In this document: one piece after another, positions 33,843-42,586 of the stretch
Numbering within the stretch: position 1 is the first letter of the stretch
How the letters are laid out: every line of letters starts with the position of its first letter
Position numbers and translations under genes: made by a program
The notes under the pieces: generated by a model
The model's input: the letters and a program-made list of their open reading frames with translations, nothing else
What the model was told of the DNA's origin: nothing
The model's database searches: none
Source: Spartobacteria bacterium LR76
GTDB taxonomy: Bacteria; Verrucomicrobiota; Verrucomicrobiia; Chthoniobacterales; Terrimicrobiaceae
Reading direction: 5' to 3'
Assembly (NCBI GenBank): GCA_003054655.1
Contig: QAYZ01000010.1
Span: 124,001 to 188,000, forward strand
DNA length: 64,000 nucleotides

Positions 33843-34132
33843 AATGACTTTCCGCACCCTTCCCATGAAACCGGCCCTCCTCCTCTCCATGCACGCCGCA
33901 ACACGTTCGCCGAACGCCGGTTCCAAGACCAGAGACCTCGCCACCCTTGCAACCCAGATCCCCATCGAAAATCCACCCGGACTTTCTTCTCCAAATCCCA
34001 TTTGACGCCAGCGCCCCGCAGGAGTAGTGAGGAAAGCAAGTTGGTCAACGTCCCGTGGAATCGGCATTCCCGCAAGGTCAGGCCGGTCCGCAGTGCGGAG
34101 ACCGGCGCAAATTCTACAATTCACTCCACACA
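33843..34132. other. Intergenic region, nothing recognised
   Basis: This is 290 bp without a supported gene. The last 60 bases contain GGCCGGTCCGCAGTGCGGAG, an imperfect dyad just upstream of the small periplasmic protein gene, which may be part of its promoter region. Confidence 0.3.
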
Positions 34133-34369
34133 ATGAAAACCACCCTCACCCGCAGCGCCCTCGCGCTCGCCGCCCTCCTCGCCGTCTTCACCGTGCCCGC
34201 CCATGCCGACCAGCCGCACATGGACGCCGCGCTCAACTACCTCCAGCAGGCCAAGGCCGAACTCCAGCAAGCCGAGCACAACAAAGGCGGCTGGCGCGTC
34301 GAAGCCATCAAGCAGGTCGACGCCGCCATCCAGAGCATCCAGAACGGCAAAGCCGCCGCCGATTCCTAG
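34133..34369 (+). CDS. Small periplasmic helical protein (SmbP-like)
   Basis: This 78-residue protein starts at 34133 (MKTTLTRSALALAALLAVFT, cleavage near AHADQ). The 50-residue mature part is a two-helix hairpin: MDAALNYLQQAKAELQQAEH, then NKGGWRVEAIKQVDAAIQSI. The HNKGGWR turn and the alternation of H/E/D resemble small periplasmic metal-binding proteins of the SmbP type, but histidines are fewer here. An intrinsic terminator lies 85 bp downstream. Confidence 0.65.
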   Translation: MKTTLTRSALALAALLAVFTVPAHADQPHMDAALNYLQQAKAELQQAEHNKGGWRVEAIKQVDAAIQSIQNGKAAADS

Positions 34370-34378
34370 GATTCGCTA

Positions 34379-34438
34379 AAGCAGTCTAGCTGAAGACGCA
34401 GCCGCCAAGCATTGGCTGCAGATTTCCTGAATCTGCTC
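34379..34438. repeat. Inverted-repeat element, family B copy 3 (internally deleted)
   Basis: A 60-bp remnant: the left 26 bases (AAGCAGTCTAGCTGAAGACG onward) align without gaps to the left end of the 58323 copy, with mostly transition differences. The right end TTGGCTGCAGATTTCC...CTGCTC aligns to its right end. The middle of about 100 bp is missing. Confidence 0.5.
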
Positions 34439-34453
34439 TCGACCTAACAAAAG

Positions 34454-34486
34454 AGCCCGGCCGAGCAATCCGCCGGGCTTTTTTTA
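34454..34486 (+). terminator. Intrinsic terminator
   Basis: A GC-rich stem AGCCCGGC (34454-34461) pairs perfectly with GCCGGGCT (34472-34479) around a 10-base loop and is followed by eight T residues. It terminates the small periplasmic protein transcript. It is the clearest rho-independent terminator noticed in the window. Confidence 0.9.
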
Positions 34487-34623
34487 TTCCGGGTAAAGAG
34501 AGAAGCCCGCAGCATATCGGAACGGAGTCGCGCCATCTGCCATCGCCCGATTTCCGGCAAAATCATGCCGGCCTGCTCCCGCAGTTCCAACGCCACATCG
34601 CTTCTCCAAATAATCACCCGCCC

Positions 34624-34998
34624 TCAATCCCTCGGCCCCCGCTCGCGCACCGCGAACTGCCACCCATCCCCCTGCTCGTCGATCACCATCACCAAATCGT
34701 AATCCCCCGCATGTCCCCGCACCTTGCAATAGAACGTATACGGCGGCACTCGTGTCCCCACCCCGGTGCGACCCTCCATCACATCCACGCTGCGCGGCCC
34801 GAGCCGCAGCGCGACGCCCACGCGATCCACGTCAAAAGCCTCGTCGATCACCCGCAGCAGCCCCGGCGCATCCCGAGTCAGCCGCCCCCGCACATCCTCC
34901 CACGCCATGCTCCCGCCGGCCCGCGCCATCGGCGCGGAGAGTTGCAGGATCAGGCAATAAAAAACGATCCGTGCCGCCGAAGAAAGCCGCGTCCTCAC
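34624..34998 (-). CDS. Secreted protein of unknown function
   Basis: This 124-residue protein starts at GTG 34998, chosen because a strong GGAGGGAGG ribosome site lies 5-9 bases upstream and the following residues form a signal peptide (ARIVFYCLILQLSAPMARAG). The mature part has WEDVRGRLTRDAPGLLRVID, VGVALRLGPRSVDVMEGRTG and YTFYCKVRGHAGDYDLVMVI, ending in FAVRERGPRD. No family was recognised. Confidence 0.6.
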   Translation of the reverse strand: MRTRLSSAARIVFYCLILQLSAPMARAGGSMAWEDVRGRLTRDAPGLLRVIDEAFDVDRVGVALRLGPRSVDVMEGRTGVGTRVPPYTFYCKVRGHAGDYDLVMVIDEQGDGWQFAVRERGPRD

Positions 34999-35347
34999 GT
35001 CCAGCCTCCCTCCTCGGAGAGAGTCCCCGCCGGACGAGAGTTGTCGCACAAATATGGCTTCACAGCGGAGACATGATAGCAAAGCCCTCATCCCCCGTCA
35101 CTCTCCGGCGCACGGGTTTAGCAAAAAGCCCCGGGATTACGTAACAGTCCGCTCACGGTTACGCCCGACGCCCTCGCTGCGAGGCCAGCATGCCCCCGAA
35201 GCACCCCCAGATCGCCTGAGCCAAAGATCGACAAACCGCCCGGCGCGGCTTAATCATCACCTCCGCATCCACAGACCAGCGCTCCGGGAGGAGCCAATAA
35301 GCGAGTCCGATCCACCGGCCAAAGGGCTATCGACCACCACGCACGAT

Positions 35348-36439
35348 ATGAAACCTTTCCTCACCATCGACCCCACCCTCACTCGCCCCGCCCTGCTGCT
35401 GCGGCTCGCCCTCATCGGCCTCGTCCTCGGCGGCGCCGCCGCTCTCTTTGCCTGGCGGGCCGGATGGTTCACCCCACACACCCTCACGCAAGACACCGTC
35501 ATCGACACCTTTCAGAAGGTCAACGGCGTCTTCCCCGGCTTTCGCCGCAACCACGCCAAGGGCGTCTGCTTTCGCGGCTACTTCGAGAGCAATGGCAACG
35601 CCGCCGCGCTCTCGCGGGCCGGGGTCTTCTCCCCTGGCCGCATCCCCGTGCTCGGCCGGTTTTCCCTCGGCGGCGGCCTGCCCTACGTGACCGACGCCCC
35701 CGCCACCGTGCGCGCTCTCGCGGTCCAGTTTCAGCTCCAGAATGGCGAGGAATGGCGCACCGCCATGATCAACCTCCCCGTCTTCCCCGTGCAAAACGTC
35801 CAGCAGTTCGCCGAGCAGCTCGTCGCCTTCGCGCCCGATCCCGCCACTGGCAAACCCGACCCCGCAAAGATCCAGGCCTTCGTCGCCGCCCATCCCGCCA
35901 CGGCCCGCGCCCTGCCGCTCATTCAGCAGCGCCCCATTTCCTCCGGCTTCGCCGACAGCCCCTACTACGGCCTCAATGCCTTCACCTTTCTCGACAAAGG
36001 AGGCAAGCCCACCCCCGTCCGCTGGACCATGGTCCCCGAGCAACCCTTCCAGCCCAGCCCGGCGGTCGACCCCGGCGCGACCGACAAAAACTATCTCTTC
36101 GACGGACTCATCGCCGCCGTCCGCTCCGCCCCGCAGAGGTGGCGGCTCATCCTCACCCTCGGCCAGCCCGGCGACCCCACCAGCGACGCCACCATCACCT
36201 GGCCCGCCGACCGCCAGACCATCGACGCCGGCACCCTCGTCGTCGACCAGATCGAGAGCGAGGCCGTCAGCCCCGCGCGGGATATGAACTTCGACCCGAC
36301 CATCCTGCCCGATGGTATTGCCGTTTCCGACGACCCGCTGCTCAGCGCCCGCTCGGCCGCATACTCCGTCTCATTCACCCGCCGCGAAGGCGAGCGCAAG
36401 GAACCCAGCGCGGTCACCACCGCCGAAACCGGGAAATAA
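35348..36439 (+). CDS. Membrane-anchored catalase-related peroxidase (SrpA-type)
   Basis: This 363-residue protein starts at 35348 (MKPFLTIDP) and has an N-terminal membrane anchor (about 13-36). The catalase-like core contains FRRNHAKGVCFRGYFESNG (catalytic-His region, HAKG), RFSLGGGLPYVTDAPATVRA, LAVQFQLQNGEEWRTAMINL, PVFPVQ and PYYGLNAFTF (proximal-Tyr-type region). It is the length of the small catalase-related peroxidases, much shorter than monofunctional catalases. The cytochrome b561 gene starts 2 bp after the stop. This pairing is common and suggests a membrane peroxidase fed with electrons by the b561. Confidence 0.9.
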   Translation: MKPFLTIDPTLTRPALLLRLALIGLVLGGAAALFAWRAGWFTPHTLTQDTVIDTFQKVNGVFPGFRRNHAKGVCFRGYFESNGNAAALSRAGVFSPGRIPVLGRFSLGGGLPYVTDAPATVRALAVQFQLQNGEEWRTAMINLPVFPVQNVQQFAEQLVAFAPDPATGKPDPAKIQAFVAAHPATARALPLIQQRPISSGFADSPYYGLNAFTFLDKGGKPTPVRWTMVPEQPFQPSPAVDPGATDKNYLFDGLIAAVRSAPQRWRLILTLGQPGDPTSDATITWPADRQTIDAGTLVVDQIESEAVSPARDMNFDPTILPDGIAVSDDPLLSARSAAYSVSFTRREGERKEPSAVTTAETGK

Positions 36440-36441
36440 CC

Positions 36442-37023
36442 ATGAACCCAAAGCCACGCACCCAGTTCGCCATCCAGTCGCGCCTCCTCCACTGGCTCAT
36501 GGCCGTGATGATCCTCGCCATGCTCTTCATCGGCGTGGCCATGGTCTCCTCGCTCGCCGACTACCGCTGGCTCGTCGCCCTCCACCGCCCCCTCGGGATC
36601 GCCATCCTCATCCTCGCCATCATCCGCCTCGTCAACCGCAAGCTCACCAAGCTCCCGCCGTTTCCCCCCACCATGTCCCCGCTGGAGCGTCGCATTGCCT
36701 CCTCCTCGGAAAAACTCCTCTACGCCCTCATGATCGCCCTGCCCCTCATCGGCTGGGGCATGCTCTCGGCGGGGCATTACCCGATCGTGATGTTCGGCGC
36801 GGTCCACCTCCCGCCCATCCTCCCCGCGCACCCGCTGCTCTTCGCCATCCTGCGCGCCGCCCACACCGTCCTCGCCTACCTGCTCTTTGCCACCATCCTC
36901 GCCCACGTCGGCGCGGTACTCTTTCACACCCTCATCGTCCGCGACCGCATCCTCGACCGCATGGCCCTCTGGCCCATCCGCCGCCCAAAAACCCCAGCCC
37001 CCGACGCCAACCCCGCCGAGTAA
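36442..37023 (+). CDS. Cytochrome b561-family protein
   Basis: This 193-residue membrane protein has four helices of the bacterial cytochrome b561 (YceJ-like) family. Haem-ligand histidines are visible in RLLHWLMAV, VALHRPLGI, RAAHTVLAYL and ILAHVGAVLFH. The MSPLERRIASSSEKLLYALM block is the conserved cytoplasmic loop. It is translationally coupled to the catalase-related peroxidase upstream (2-bp gap), which it probably supplies with electrons from the quinone pool. Confidence 0.9.
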   Translation: MNPKPRTQFAIQSRLLHWLMAVMILAMLFIGVAMVSSLADYRWLVALHRPLGIAILILAIIRLVNRKLTKLPPFPPTMSPLERRIASSSEKLLYALMIALPLIGWGMLSAGHYPIVMFGAVHLPPILPAHPLLFAILRAAHTVLAYLLFATILAHVGAVLFHTLIVRDRILDRMALWPIRRPKTPAPDANPAE

Positions 37024-37088
37024 ACTCCCTAAGCGCTGGGCTAAACGTACGCTCACATCTCCGAATCACCTCGTGATTCGCCGCGGCG

Positions 37089-37817
37089 TCAGCGGGCTGC
37101 CTCCTTCGGATCAGCCGCCACCACATCCGACCACGAAGGCCCGGAGAAGGACAAATTCCCCTCGATCAGCTTTCTGGGGTAATGGATTTGCCCGTTGATG
37201 ATAACCCCCTCCGAAGACTCAAAGGTCCAGCAGGTCGCGCCGGCCATTCGGGCGATGAGGAAGAGCACATCGGCCAGCCGCACGCCATTGTGTTCCGTCG
37301 CCTGATCGGGAGTCACCCCGAGGCTCGCCATCATGCCGGGGCTCAGCCTCATGGCATGGCTGGCCAGGTAGGTCTTGGTGGATTCGAGAAGAAACAGGCT
37401 CATTTCACCCGCCTCCGGGTCGAACTTAATCGCATCCAGGGCCTCGCCCAAGGTGCGCCATTTCTCCGGCGGAGATGCGAGCGTGACGCGCCGCTCCACC
37501 ACCGGCCCAGTGTGAACCTCCGGCGCCGCCTTGGGCCGGATCAACACCTCACTCCCCCTGTCCTCAAGGACATACCCGGTCTGCTGCTCCATCACCTTTC
37601 CCAAGTCTGTCCAACTCTGCCTCGCCTCGGCCATCGCCACGCTGCCATGAATTTCCTCATGCTCGTCCCACAAGGCTACGGACTCAATCCCCAGACAGCT
37701 CCTCGAATGATCCGCCATCAGGTTCAACGCGATCCAACTGGCCGACTCGGATTCCTCTGCCACAGCCGTCAGGCTGAAAGCGCCTAAGACCATAAGAATG
37801 CATAGGGGTATTTTCAT
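37089..37817 (-). CDS. Secreted protein of unknown function
   Basis: This 242-residue protein has a signal peptide (MKIPLCILMVLGAFSLTAVA). It contains WTDLGKVMEQQTGYVLEDRG and EKWRTLGEALDAIKFDPEAG, two stretches resembling the short N1/STN-type domains of secretins and TonB receptors. RLSPGMMASLGVTPDQATEH and VIINGQIHYPRK follow. The STN resemblance is weak. The gene is convergent with cytochrome b561 (65-bp gap). Confidence 0.6.
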   Translation of the reverse strand: MKIPLCILMVLGAFSLTAVAEESESASWIALNLMADHSRSCLGIESVALWDEHEEIHGSVAMAEARQSWTDLGKVMEQQTGYVLEDRGSEVLIRPKAAPEVHTGPVVERRVTLASPPEKWRTLGEALDAIKFDPEAGEMSLFLLESTKTYLASHAMRLSPGMMASLGVTPDQATEHNGVRLADVLFLIARMAGATCWTFESSEGVIINGQIHYPRKLIEGNLSFSGPSWSDVVAADPKEAAR

Positions 37818-37846
37818 CGCAAAACGGTCAGGGATCGTACCGCCAG

Positions 37847-37973
37847 GAGCGGGTTAAATAAAGATGTAACCGCTGATCGGGGAATGCCGGGGATTGGCGT
37901 GGCGACGCAGTACGGGGGTACATACAGCCCATGAAGCCGACGCGCAATGGCCTTAGGTTTGCTTAATCCGCTC
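37847..37973. repeat. Inverted-repeat element, family B copy 1, abutting the RAYT gene
   Basis: A 127-bp element has ends GAGCGGGTTAA (37847-37857) and the complement of GAGCGGATTAA (37963-37973). It shares AAATAAAGATGTA, CGCTGATCGG and GCCGGGG with the copy at 58323-58486. Its right boundary shares one base with the stop codon of the RAYT gene (TAG, 37973-37975). The element-transposase adjacency suggests that this RAYT acts on family B; this is inference. Confidence 0.75.
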
Positions 37974-38992
37974 TACGCCCCTGCCCGCACCAACCGCTCC
38001 CACGAGCGCCAGCGTTTTTCGCCGGCCAGCGCGGCGTGGGTGCCTTGGTCAACGCTTCGGACCTGCTGGCTGACGTTCGCGGCGGTTCGGAGGCCGAGCG
38101 TCTCGGCGATCCAGGCTTGCGATTCGTTCGTGCGGGAATGCAGCGCCCAGGCGGCGGCGACCCGCGCGGCTCGCGGAGCCTTGGCAAAGTCGCCCGTCAC
38201 GCCGAAGTGCTTCCGCGCGAGGTCGAGCCATTCCTGCGCCTTGCGCCGGTCGCGGGGGCGTATGGACTGCGCCGCGCGCGGCTTCAGGCGAGCCGACGGT
38301 TTCTTCAGGCGCTTGAGCAGTTGTTCGCGGAAGGCCGGGCTGCCCCAGTACCACCCGCGATGCAGCGTACTCTGCGCACCGTCGTTCGGCCCCGTCACCT
38401 CGCCTCCCGTCTCGCGCGCCAGCGCCTCCGTGCGCTCGACGAATCTCCTCCGGTCCGCCGCCCGGTCCGCGAGGCCGTATCGCTGCAAACCCGCCTCCAC
38501 CGCCAGCCACGCCGGGCGATCCGACGCCGCCACCGCATACCCCGCCGCGAGGCTGCTCCAGGCATACCCCGCCAGCGCGCCATCCTTGCGCGATTTCACG
38601 ACGCCCGAGCGCACGGGATTCAGATGCACGAAATCCACCAGCGCCTCCAGATAACCGCCCCCCGTCGCCTCCACCACGATCGCGCGATAGCGGTCGCCAA
38701 ACACCTCGCCCCATCCCGCGTGACGCCCGTTCAGCCGGCGCGTGTACGTATTCTGCAGCCACTTCATTCCCGTCGAGAGATTCCCCTCCGGCGTCTCCAC
38801 CACGAGGTGGTAATGATTCGCCATCAGCACATACGCATAAACCCGCCACCCGCCGCGCACGCAGGCCTCGCCCACCGTGCGCAGAAACACCTCCCGATCC
38901 TCATCATCGTGAAAAATCGCCGCCCCATCGCGCCCCCGCGCCACCACATGATAAACCGCCCCATCGTACTCGATACGCAACTGCCGTGCCAT
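37973..38992 (-). CDS. REP-associated tyrosine transposase (RAYT, Y1_Tnp)
   Basis: This 339-residue protein is an intact RAYT. The N-terminal 160 residues are the IS200-like catalytic domain: MARQLRIEYDGAVYHVVARG, the HUH-type motif HYH at 60-62 (MANHYHLVVE), and the nucleophile Tyr83 in LQNTYTRRLN, followed by GEVFGDRYRAIVV and DFVHLNPVRSG. The long C-terminal part has a helix-turn-helix-like end (ESQAWIAETLGLRTAANVSQ) typical of large RAYTs. These enzymes cut and join single-stranded REP hairpins. The downstream family B element touches its stop codon. Confidence 0.9.
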   Translation of the reverse strand: MARQLRIEYDGAVYHVVARGRDGAAIFHDDEDREVFLRTVGEACVRGGWRVYAYVLMANHYHLVVETPEGNLSTGMKWLQNTYTRRLNGRHAGWGEVFGDRYRAIVVEATGGGYLEALVDFVHLNPVRSGVVKSRKDGALAGYAWSSLAAGYAVAASDRPAWLAVEAGLQRYGLADRAADRRRFVERTEALARETGGEVTGPNDGAQSTLHRGWYWGSPAFREQLLKRLKKPSARLKPRAAQSIRPRDRRKAQEWLDLARKHFGVTGDFAKAPRAARVAAAWALHSRTNESQAWIAETLGLRTAANVSQQVRSVDQGTHAALAGEKRWRSWERLVRAGA

Positions 38993-39050
38993 CCGCCGAT
39001 TCAGCAGAGCACGCGCATATTGTCAAGATTTGCTGACAGGCCCTATTACT

Positions 39051-39722
39051 CTACTTCCCTCCGGTCACCGCTCGCTGAAACTCCAGCATTCCGCGTTCCT
39101 TGACGGCATTGCACTCCTCCAGCGAGATCGAACCACCTGGGAAAAGGAAAGTCTCATCCGGGATCGCCCCCTTCTTCACGGACTTGTATTCAATCCAACC
39201 CGGTCGGTCCGCCGCCACGATCCACGCGACAGCGTGAGTGACGTCCCCTTTGGTCCAAAACGCCGCCGGAGCATTCCGCGACTCCTTGAGTGCCATGCAC
39301 GCCACCGCTTCATACCGGTCCGGCGTACCGAGAGAGGCATGGAGAGCACGCAAAAGCCGGGCGACATGCTCCGCGCTCAGTTCCGGCGACACCGCCGCCA
39401 TGGCAAAGCCAGTCACCGCGCGCCCGCCAAAGATCACCACTCCGGAAGACTTCAGGGCCCCGACCTCCCTTTGGAAAAAATAGAGCTTCCCATCTGCCAC
39501 ACCCGATGCCGTTACCGGTTTGTCGTCTCCGAGAAACTCGCGGACCGGCCCTGTCGCCTCCAGAGTCTCCTGCGCCCCATCGCCGATGCTGACGATGTTC
39601 AGACGCGGATATTCCGACTCAGCCGCATGGCTCGAGATAATGACACCCGATATGGATAGACACGCCAGAAGGACAAGACCATACACCGCTCTCCGAGCGA
39701 CAGACTTGAAACCCACGGACAT
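39051..39722 (-). CDS. Secreted protein of unknown function
   Basis: This 223-residue protein starts at 39722 (MSVGFKSVARRAVYGLVLLA, hydrophobic to about 28, cleavage near SSHAAE); the frame extends to 39857 without a better signal. The mature part contains FLGDDKPVTASGVADGKLYF, GVVIFGGRAVTGFAMAAVSP, and KESRNAPAAFWTKGDVTHAV. No family was recognised. It is on the same strand as the lipoprotein gene 38 bp upstream (39761-40270), so a short operon is likely. Confidence 0.6.
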   Translation of the reverse strand: MSVGFKSVARRAVYGLVLLACLSISGVIISSHAAESEYPRLNIVSIGDGAQETLEATGPVREFLGDDKPVTASGVADGKLYFFQREVGALKSSGVVIFGGRAVTGFAMAAVSPELSAEHVARLLRALHASLGTPDRYEAVACMALKESRNAPAAFWTKGDVTHAVAWIVAADRPGWIEYKSVKKGAIPDETFLFPGGSISLEECNAVKERGMLEFQRAVTGGK

Positions 39723-39760
39723 GGGATTGAAGCCGCAGGAAAAGCGCCGCCCCGGAGCGA

Positions 39761-40270
39761 TCACCTGCCGACCTGGACGTAATTCACCGTCACGCCGAAT
39801 CTTCCCTCCGCGATCCGCACCGCCTGCACCGTGACGTACAGGTTCACCTTCGCCCAATCGTTATCTTTCGGGTACGTGTGAAGGTAGACTTCACCATAGG
39901 TTTCCTTCGTCGTGCCCTCGGGCTGATGCGTTCCCCACATCGAGGAGGGCTTTGTCACCGGCAGATGAAAGTCCGCTATGATCCGCTCGCGGATTCTCAT
40001 CGCGATCTGCTCCGCTGTGCCCGCCTCGCGCTTTTCCCTGGATTCGACGAGGATGAAGGCCGAGTTCGTATCGAGCGTCACGCCCCCAGGCATGGCATTG
40101 CTGTTCATCCCACCGGCCCATGCGCGATCTCCTCCCACGATCACATAGTCTGGCAGAGCAGCGGCGACCACACTGCGAATTTCACATTCGACAAACTCTG
40201 CCGCCCGACCCGCACCGCAGCCCGTCGCCAACGCCAGGACTGCCAGAAAGAGAGCGAATCTGTTCTTCAT
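39761..40270 (-). CDS. Putative lipoprotein of unknown function
   Basis: This 169-residue protein has a type II signal peptide: MKNRFALFLAVLALATGCGA, with the lipobox LATGC placing lipidation at Cys18. The mature part has AALPDYVIVGGDRAWAGGMN, LDTNSAFILVESREKREAGT, and a C-terminal beta region KVNLYVTVQAVRIAEGRFGV. No family was recognised. It probably shares an operon with the 40299 membrane protein (28-bp gap) and the 39051 secreted protein. Confidence 0.65.
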   Translation of the reverse strand: MKNRFALFLAVLALATGCGAGRAAEFVECEIRSVVAAALPDYVIVGGDRAWAGGMNSNAMPGGVTLDTNSAFILVESREKREAGTAEQIAMRIRERIIADFHLPVTKPSSMWGTHQPEGTTKETYGEVYLHTYPKDNDWAKVNLYVTVQAVRIAEGRFGVTVNYVQVGR

Positions 40271-40298
40271 CGAGATTTCATTCGTAAACGATCGTCCC

Positions 40299-40640
40299 TC
40301 ACGCCACCGACAGCGCCCGACCCGAGGGCGGCAGCGGCGCGATGAAGAAATACAGCACCGCGCCCAGCGCGTTGAGCAGGATCACCACCAGCAGCCACAC
40401 GATGCGCTCCGTGCCCTCCAGCGAACGATTGCACAGCAGATGCACCAGCGCACCGACCCAGAACAGCGCCGAAACCCCCGACACGACGAGCCCCGCCACC
40501 GTCACCGTCAGGGAAAGCATTTCAATGTTCGCCGCATTCCCTCGGGAGACATCCGGGGAGAAAACCGACGTCCCGACCATGATGCCAATCGCCGCGACAC
40601 CGATCAGAAAAGCGATATAGAAAATCGGAAAGGATCGCAT
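40299..40640 (-). CDS. PLDc_N-like membrane protein
   Basis: This 113-residue protein has three hydrophobic helices (about 6-24, 44-70 and 82-102). The third region, LEGTERIVWLLVVILLNALG, ends AVLYFFIAPLPPSG. It has the W-x-x-(V/I)(V)-(I/L)xxxxxGxxxYxF pattern of the PLDc_N (phospholipase-D nuclease N-terminal) family of short membrane proteins, whose function is not established. It heads a minus-strand run of three genes. Confidence 0.65.
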   Translation of the reverse strand: MRSFPIFYIAFLIGVAAIGIMVGTSVFSPDVSRGNAANIEMLSLTVTVAGLVVSGVSALFWVGALVHLLCNRSLEGTERIVWLLVVILLNALGAVLYFFIAPLPPSGRALSVA

Positions 40641-40866
40641 GCCAACTTAGCTAAGTTATTTGGCCCCGCCAGTCAATCCCCATGCCCGGCAACACATGGA
40701 TCATCGTGCTTTGCCTCAAATTTCCTCATCCGGAACAAACCATCCCCGGTGCGCTGCTTTTCCAAGAAACATCTCCTTTGCCTCCTGGTCTGCCAGACAG
40801 CTCCATCAGCTCGGCCCGGCGACACCAATTTAAATCTTGCTTCTCGCTTCTCCATGACAGGAACTT

Positions 40867-41892
40867 GTGGGCGCGCTTCGCTTGAAAAGGAAAAGGTCCA
40901 TTCTCGAAAGATTTATCGAGGCCGTATCGGGCTTCACGAAGATGCACATGTGCATCTACGACCTCTCCTACTTCACGCGGGATGAAGAGAAGCTGAACCT
41001 CCCTCCGACCCTGCGGGAGCACTGCTCGCCCTTTTGCCAGAAGATCAAGAGCAACAAGGAGGGCTGGAATCGCTGCATCAAGGATGAATACTTCCGCGCG
41101 GCCCAGGCTCAACAGCAAAACGGTCCGTTCCTGCACACCTGCCACGCAGGCTTGACCGACCTCGTCGTCCCCATCCGCCGCGGGGAAAAACAGATCGGAG
41201 CCATTTATCTCGGTCAAGCCGTCACGATCCCGCCCAAGGAAACCCGTGCGGCCATTGTGCGTCTCATCCGTGACTTCAAATTCCCGGCGGAGGAACTCAC
41301 CGGGCTCCTCGCCGCACAGCCCCACATCACCGCCCGCCGCCTGAAAGAACACGCCGACCTCCTGAATGGAGTGCGCGACTACGTCGAGCTGGCCGAGACA
41401 GTCATCGGTTTCCGCCAGACCTCCCACGCCAGCGTGGGGCCATCCGTCGGCACGGCGCTGGAGATGAAAGACATCCCCACTTTCTTTCTCGATCAGTTGC
41501 GCCCGCAGTCGGAAAACATCCAGAAAGCCATCCGCATCATCAAGACCCGCTACTGGCAGCCGATCTCGCTTTCGCAGACCGCCCGCGAGGTCGGCCTGAG
41601 CGACTCCCACTTCACCCGGCTGTTTCAAAGGGAGACCGGATTCACCTTCCGCCGATGCCTCGTGGAGGCCCGCATCAATGCAGCCCTCTATCTGCTGAAG
41701 CGGAGCCATCTCAATGTCGGCCAGATCGCGGAGCTCGTCGGGTACGAGGACGTGTCCTCCATGGGACGTGCTTTTCGCAAGCAGGTGGGGGCCAGCCCCA
41801 GGCAATTCCTGCGCATGCAGCCTCCCCCCTGGCTCGTCGACGACCTCGCCTCGGCCCAGTCCCCCAAAGAGCAGAAAATGCCGATTTTATAG
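40867..41892 (+). CDS. PocR-domain AraC-family transcriptional regulator
   Basis: This 341-residue regulator starts at GTG 40867 with AGGAA six bases upstream. Residues about 10-180 form a PocR ligand-binding domain with its spaced cysteines and His (REHCSPFCQKIKSN, WNRCIKDEY, FLHTCHAGLTDLVVPIRRGE, IGAIYLGQAV). Residues about 215-315 are an AraC double helix-turn-helix (ISLSQTAREVGLSDSHFTRL, NVGQIAELVGYEDVSSMGRA). PocR domains bind small hydrocarbon derivatives or sugars. It precedes the prepilin/LamG/PEP-CTERM/beta-helix operon on the same strand and is its likely activator. Confidence 0.9.
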   Translation: MGALRLKRKRSILERFIEAVSGFTKMHMCIYDLSYFTRDEEKLNLPPTLREHCSPFCQKIKSNKEGWNRCIKDEYFRAAQAQQQNGPFLHTCHAGLTDLVVPIRRGEKQIGAIYLGQAVTIPPKETRAAIVRLIRDFKFPAEELTGLLAAQPHITARRLKEHADLLNGVRDYVELAETVIGFRQTSHASVGPSVGTALEMKDIPTFFLDQLRPQSENIQKAIRIIKTRYWQPISLSQTAREVGLSDSHFTRLFQRETGFTFRRCLVEARINAALYLLKRSHLNVGQIAELVGYEDVSSMGRAFRKQVGASPRQFLRMQPPPWLVDDLASAQSPKEQKMPIL

Positions 41893-41947
41893 CAGTATCT
41901 GCTCTGGCGAACCCCAGGCCATCCGATAAGATGCAGACGTCCCCAGA

Positions 41948-42586
41948 ATGCCCCCCACGTCTCACCATATCGGAACCCGCAAAGACAGGCCGCGCTCCGC
42001 TCCGACGGCCCACGGTTTCACCCTGCTGGAGCTGCTGATCGTCATCGCCATCGTAGCGATCGTCGCCGCCCTGCTTTTTGGCGGCGCGAAAACGTTTCAG
42101 GAAAAGGCAAAACGCATCAAGTGCGTCGGGAACCTGAAAACCATCGGCACGGGCGTATTGCAGAATACCGCCGACCTCCAGGGCAAATGGCCCGCCGTCT
42201 ACGATGGGAAGCCCTGGTACACGGTGTTGAATCAGAGTTACGGCGTAACCACCAACACCTTCTTTTGCCCCTCCGCCAGAAATCCCGCCTTCACGGCCGA
42301 CCGGATCTCCTATGGGTACAACATCACTCTTGGCGGGGGAGCAGTCAGCGCTCCTCCGAAATATCCGCTCTCCGTCACTCGAAAGCTCAGCGAGCTTATC
42401 ATCGTCGCCGACAGCATCGATACCGGCTCCCAGCAATATTATCTCGTCAATGGCGATCCGCCTCGCATGGGGACGCGGCACGAGGGAAAAGCCAATATCT
42501 TCTGGGGAGACGGACACCTCACCGCCGAATCCCGCGCCGCCCTCACCAACGTCAAGTATTGGAAACCCGATTATGTCGAACCCTAA
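41948..42586 (+). CDS. Prepilin-type secreted protein with H-X9-DG motif
   Basis: This 212-residue protein has an N-terminal class III signal (GFTLLELLIVIAIVAIVAAL, G at 23 and F at 24) after a 23-residue leader. The C-terminus has MGTRHEGKANIFWGDGHLTA, an exact H-X9-DG motif. The middle contains KCVGNLKTIGTGVL and FFCPSARN, the Cys positions common to the family. It overlaps the next gene by 14 bp. It is first in a run with LamG-like, PEP-CTERM and beta-helix genes, an order mirrored on the minus strand at 48.9-51.0 kb. Confidence 0.85.
   Translation: MPPTSHHIGTRKDRPRSAPTAHGFTLLELLIVIAIVAIVAALLFGGAKTFQEKAKRIKCVGNLKTIGTGVLQNTADLQGKWPAVYDGKPWYTVLNQSYGVTTNTFFCPSARNPAFTADRISYGYNITLGGGAVSAPPKYPLSVTRKLSELIIVADSIDTGSQQYYLVNGDPPRMGTRHEGKANIFWGDGHLTAESRAALTNVKYWKPDYVEP

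Noticed and set aside
40867-41892. PocR domain taken as a sign of propanediol/cobalamin genes
   Set aside because: No diol dehydratase, microcompartment or cobalamin genes nearby; the neighbours are pseudopilin and polysaccharide genes.
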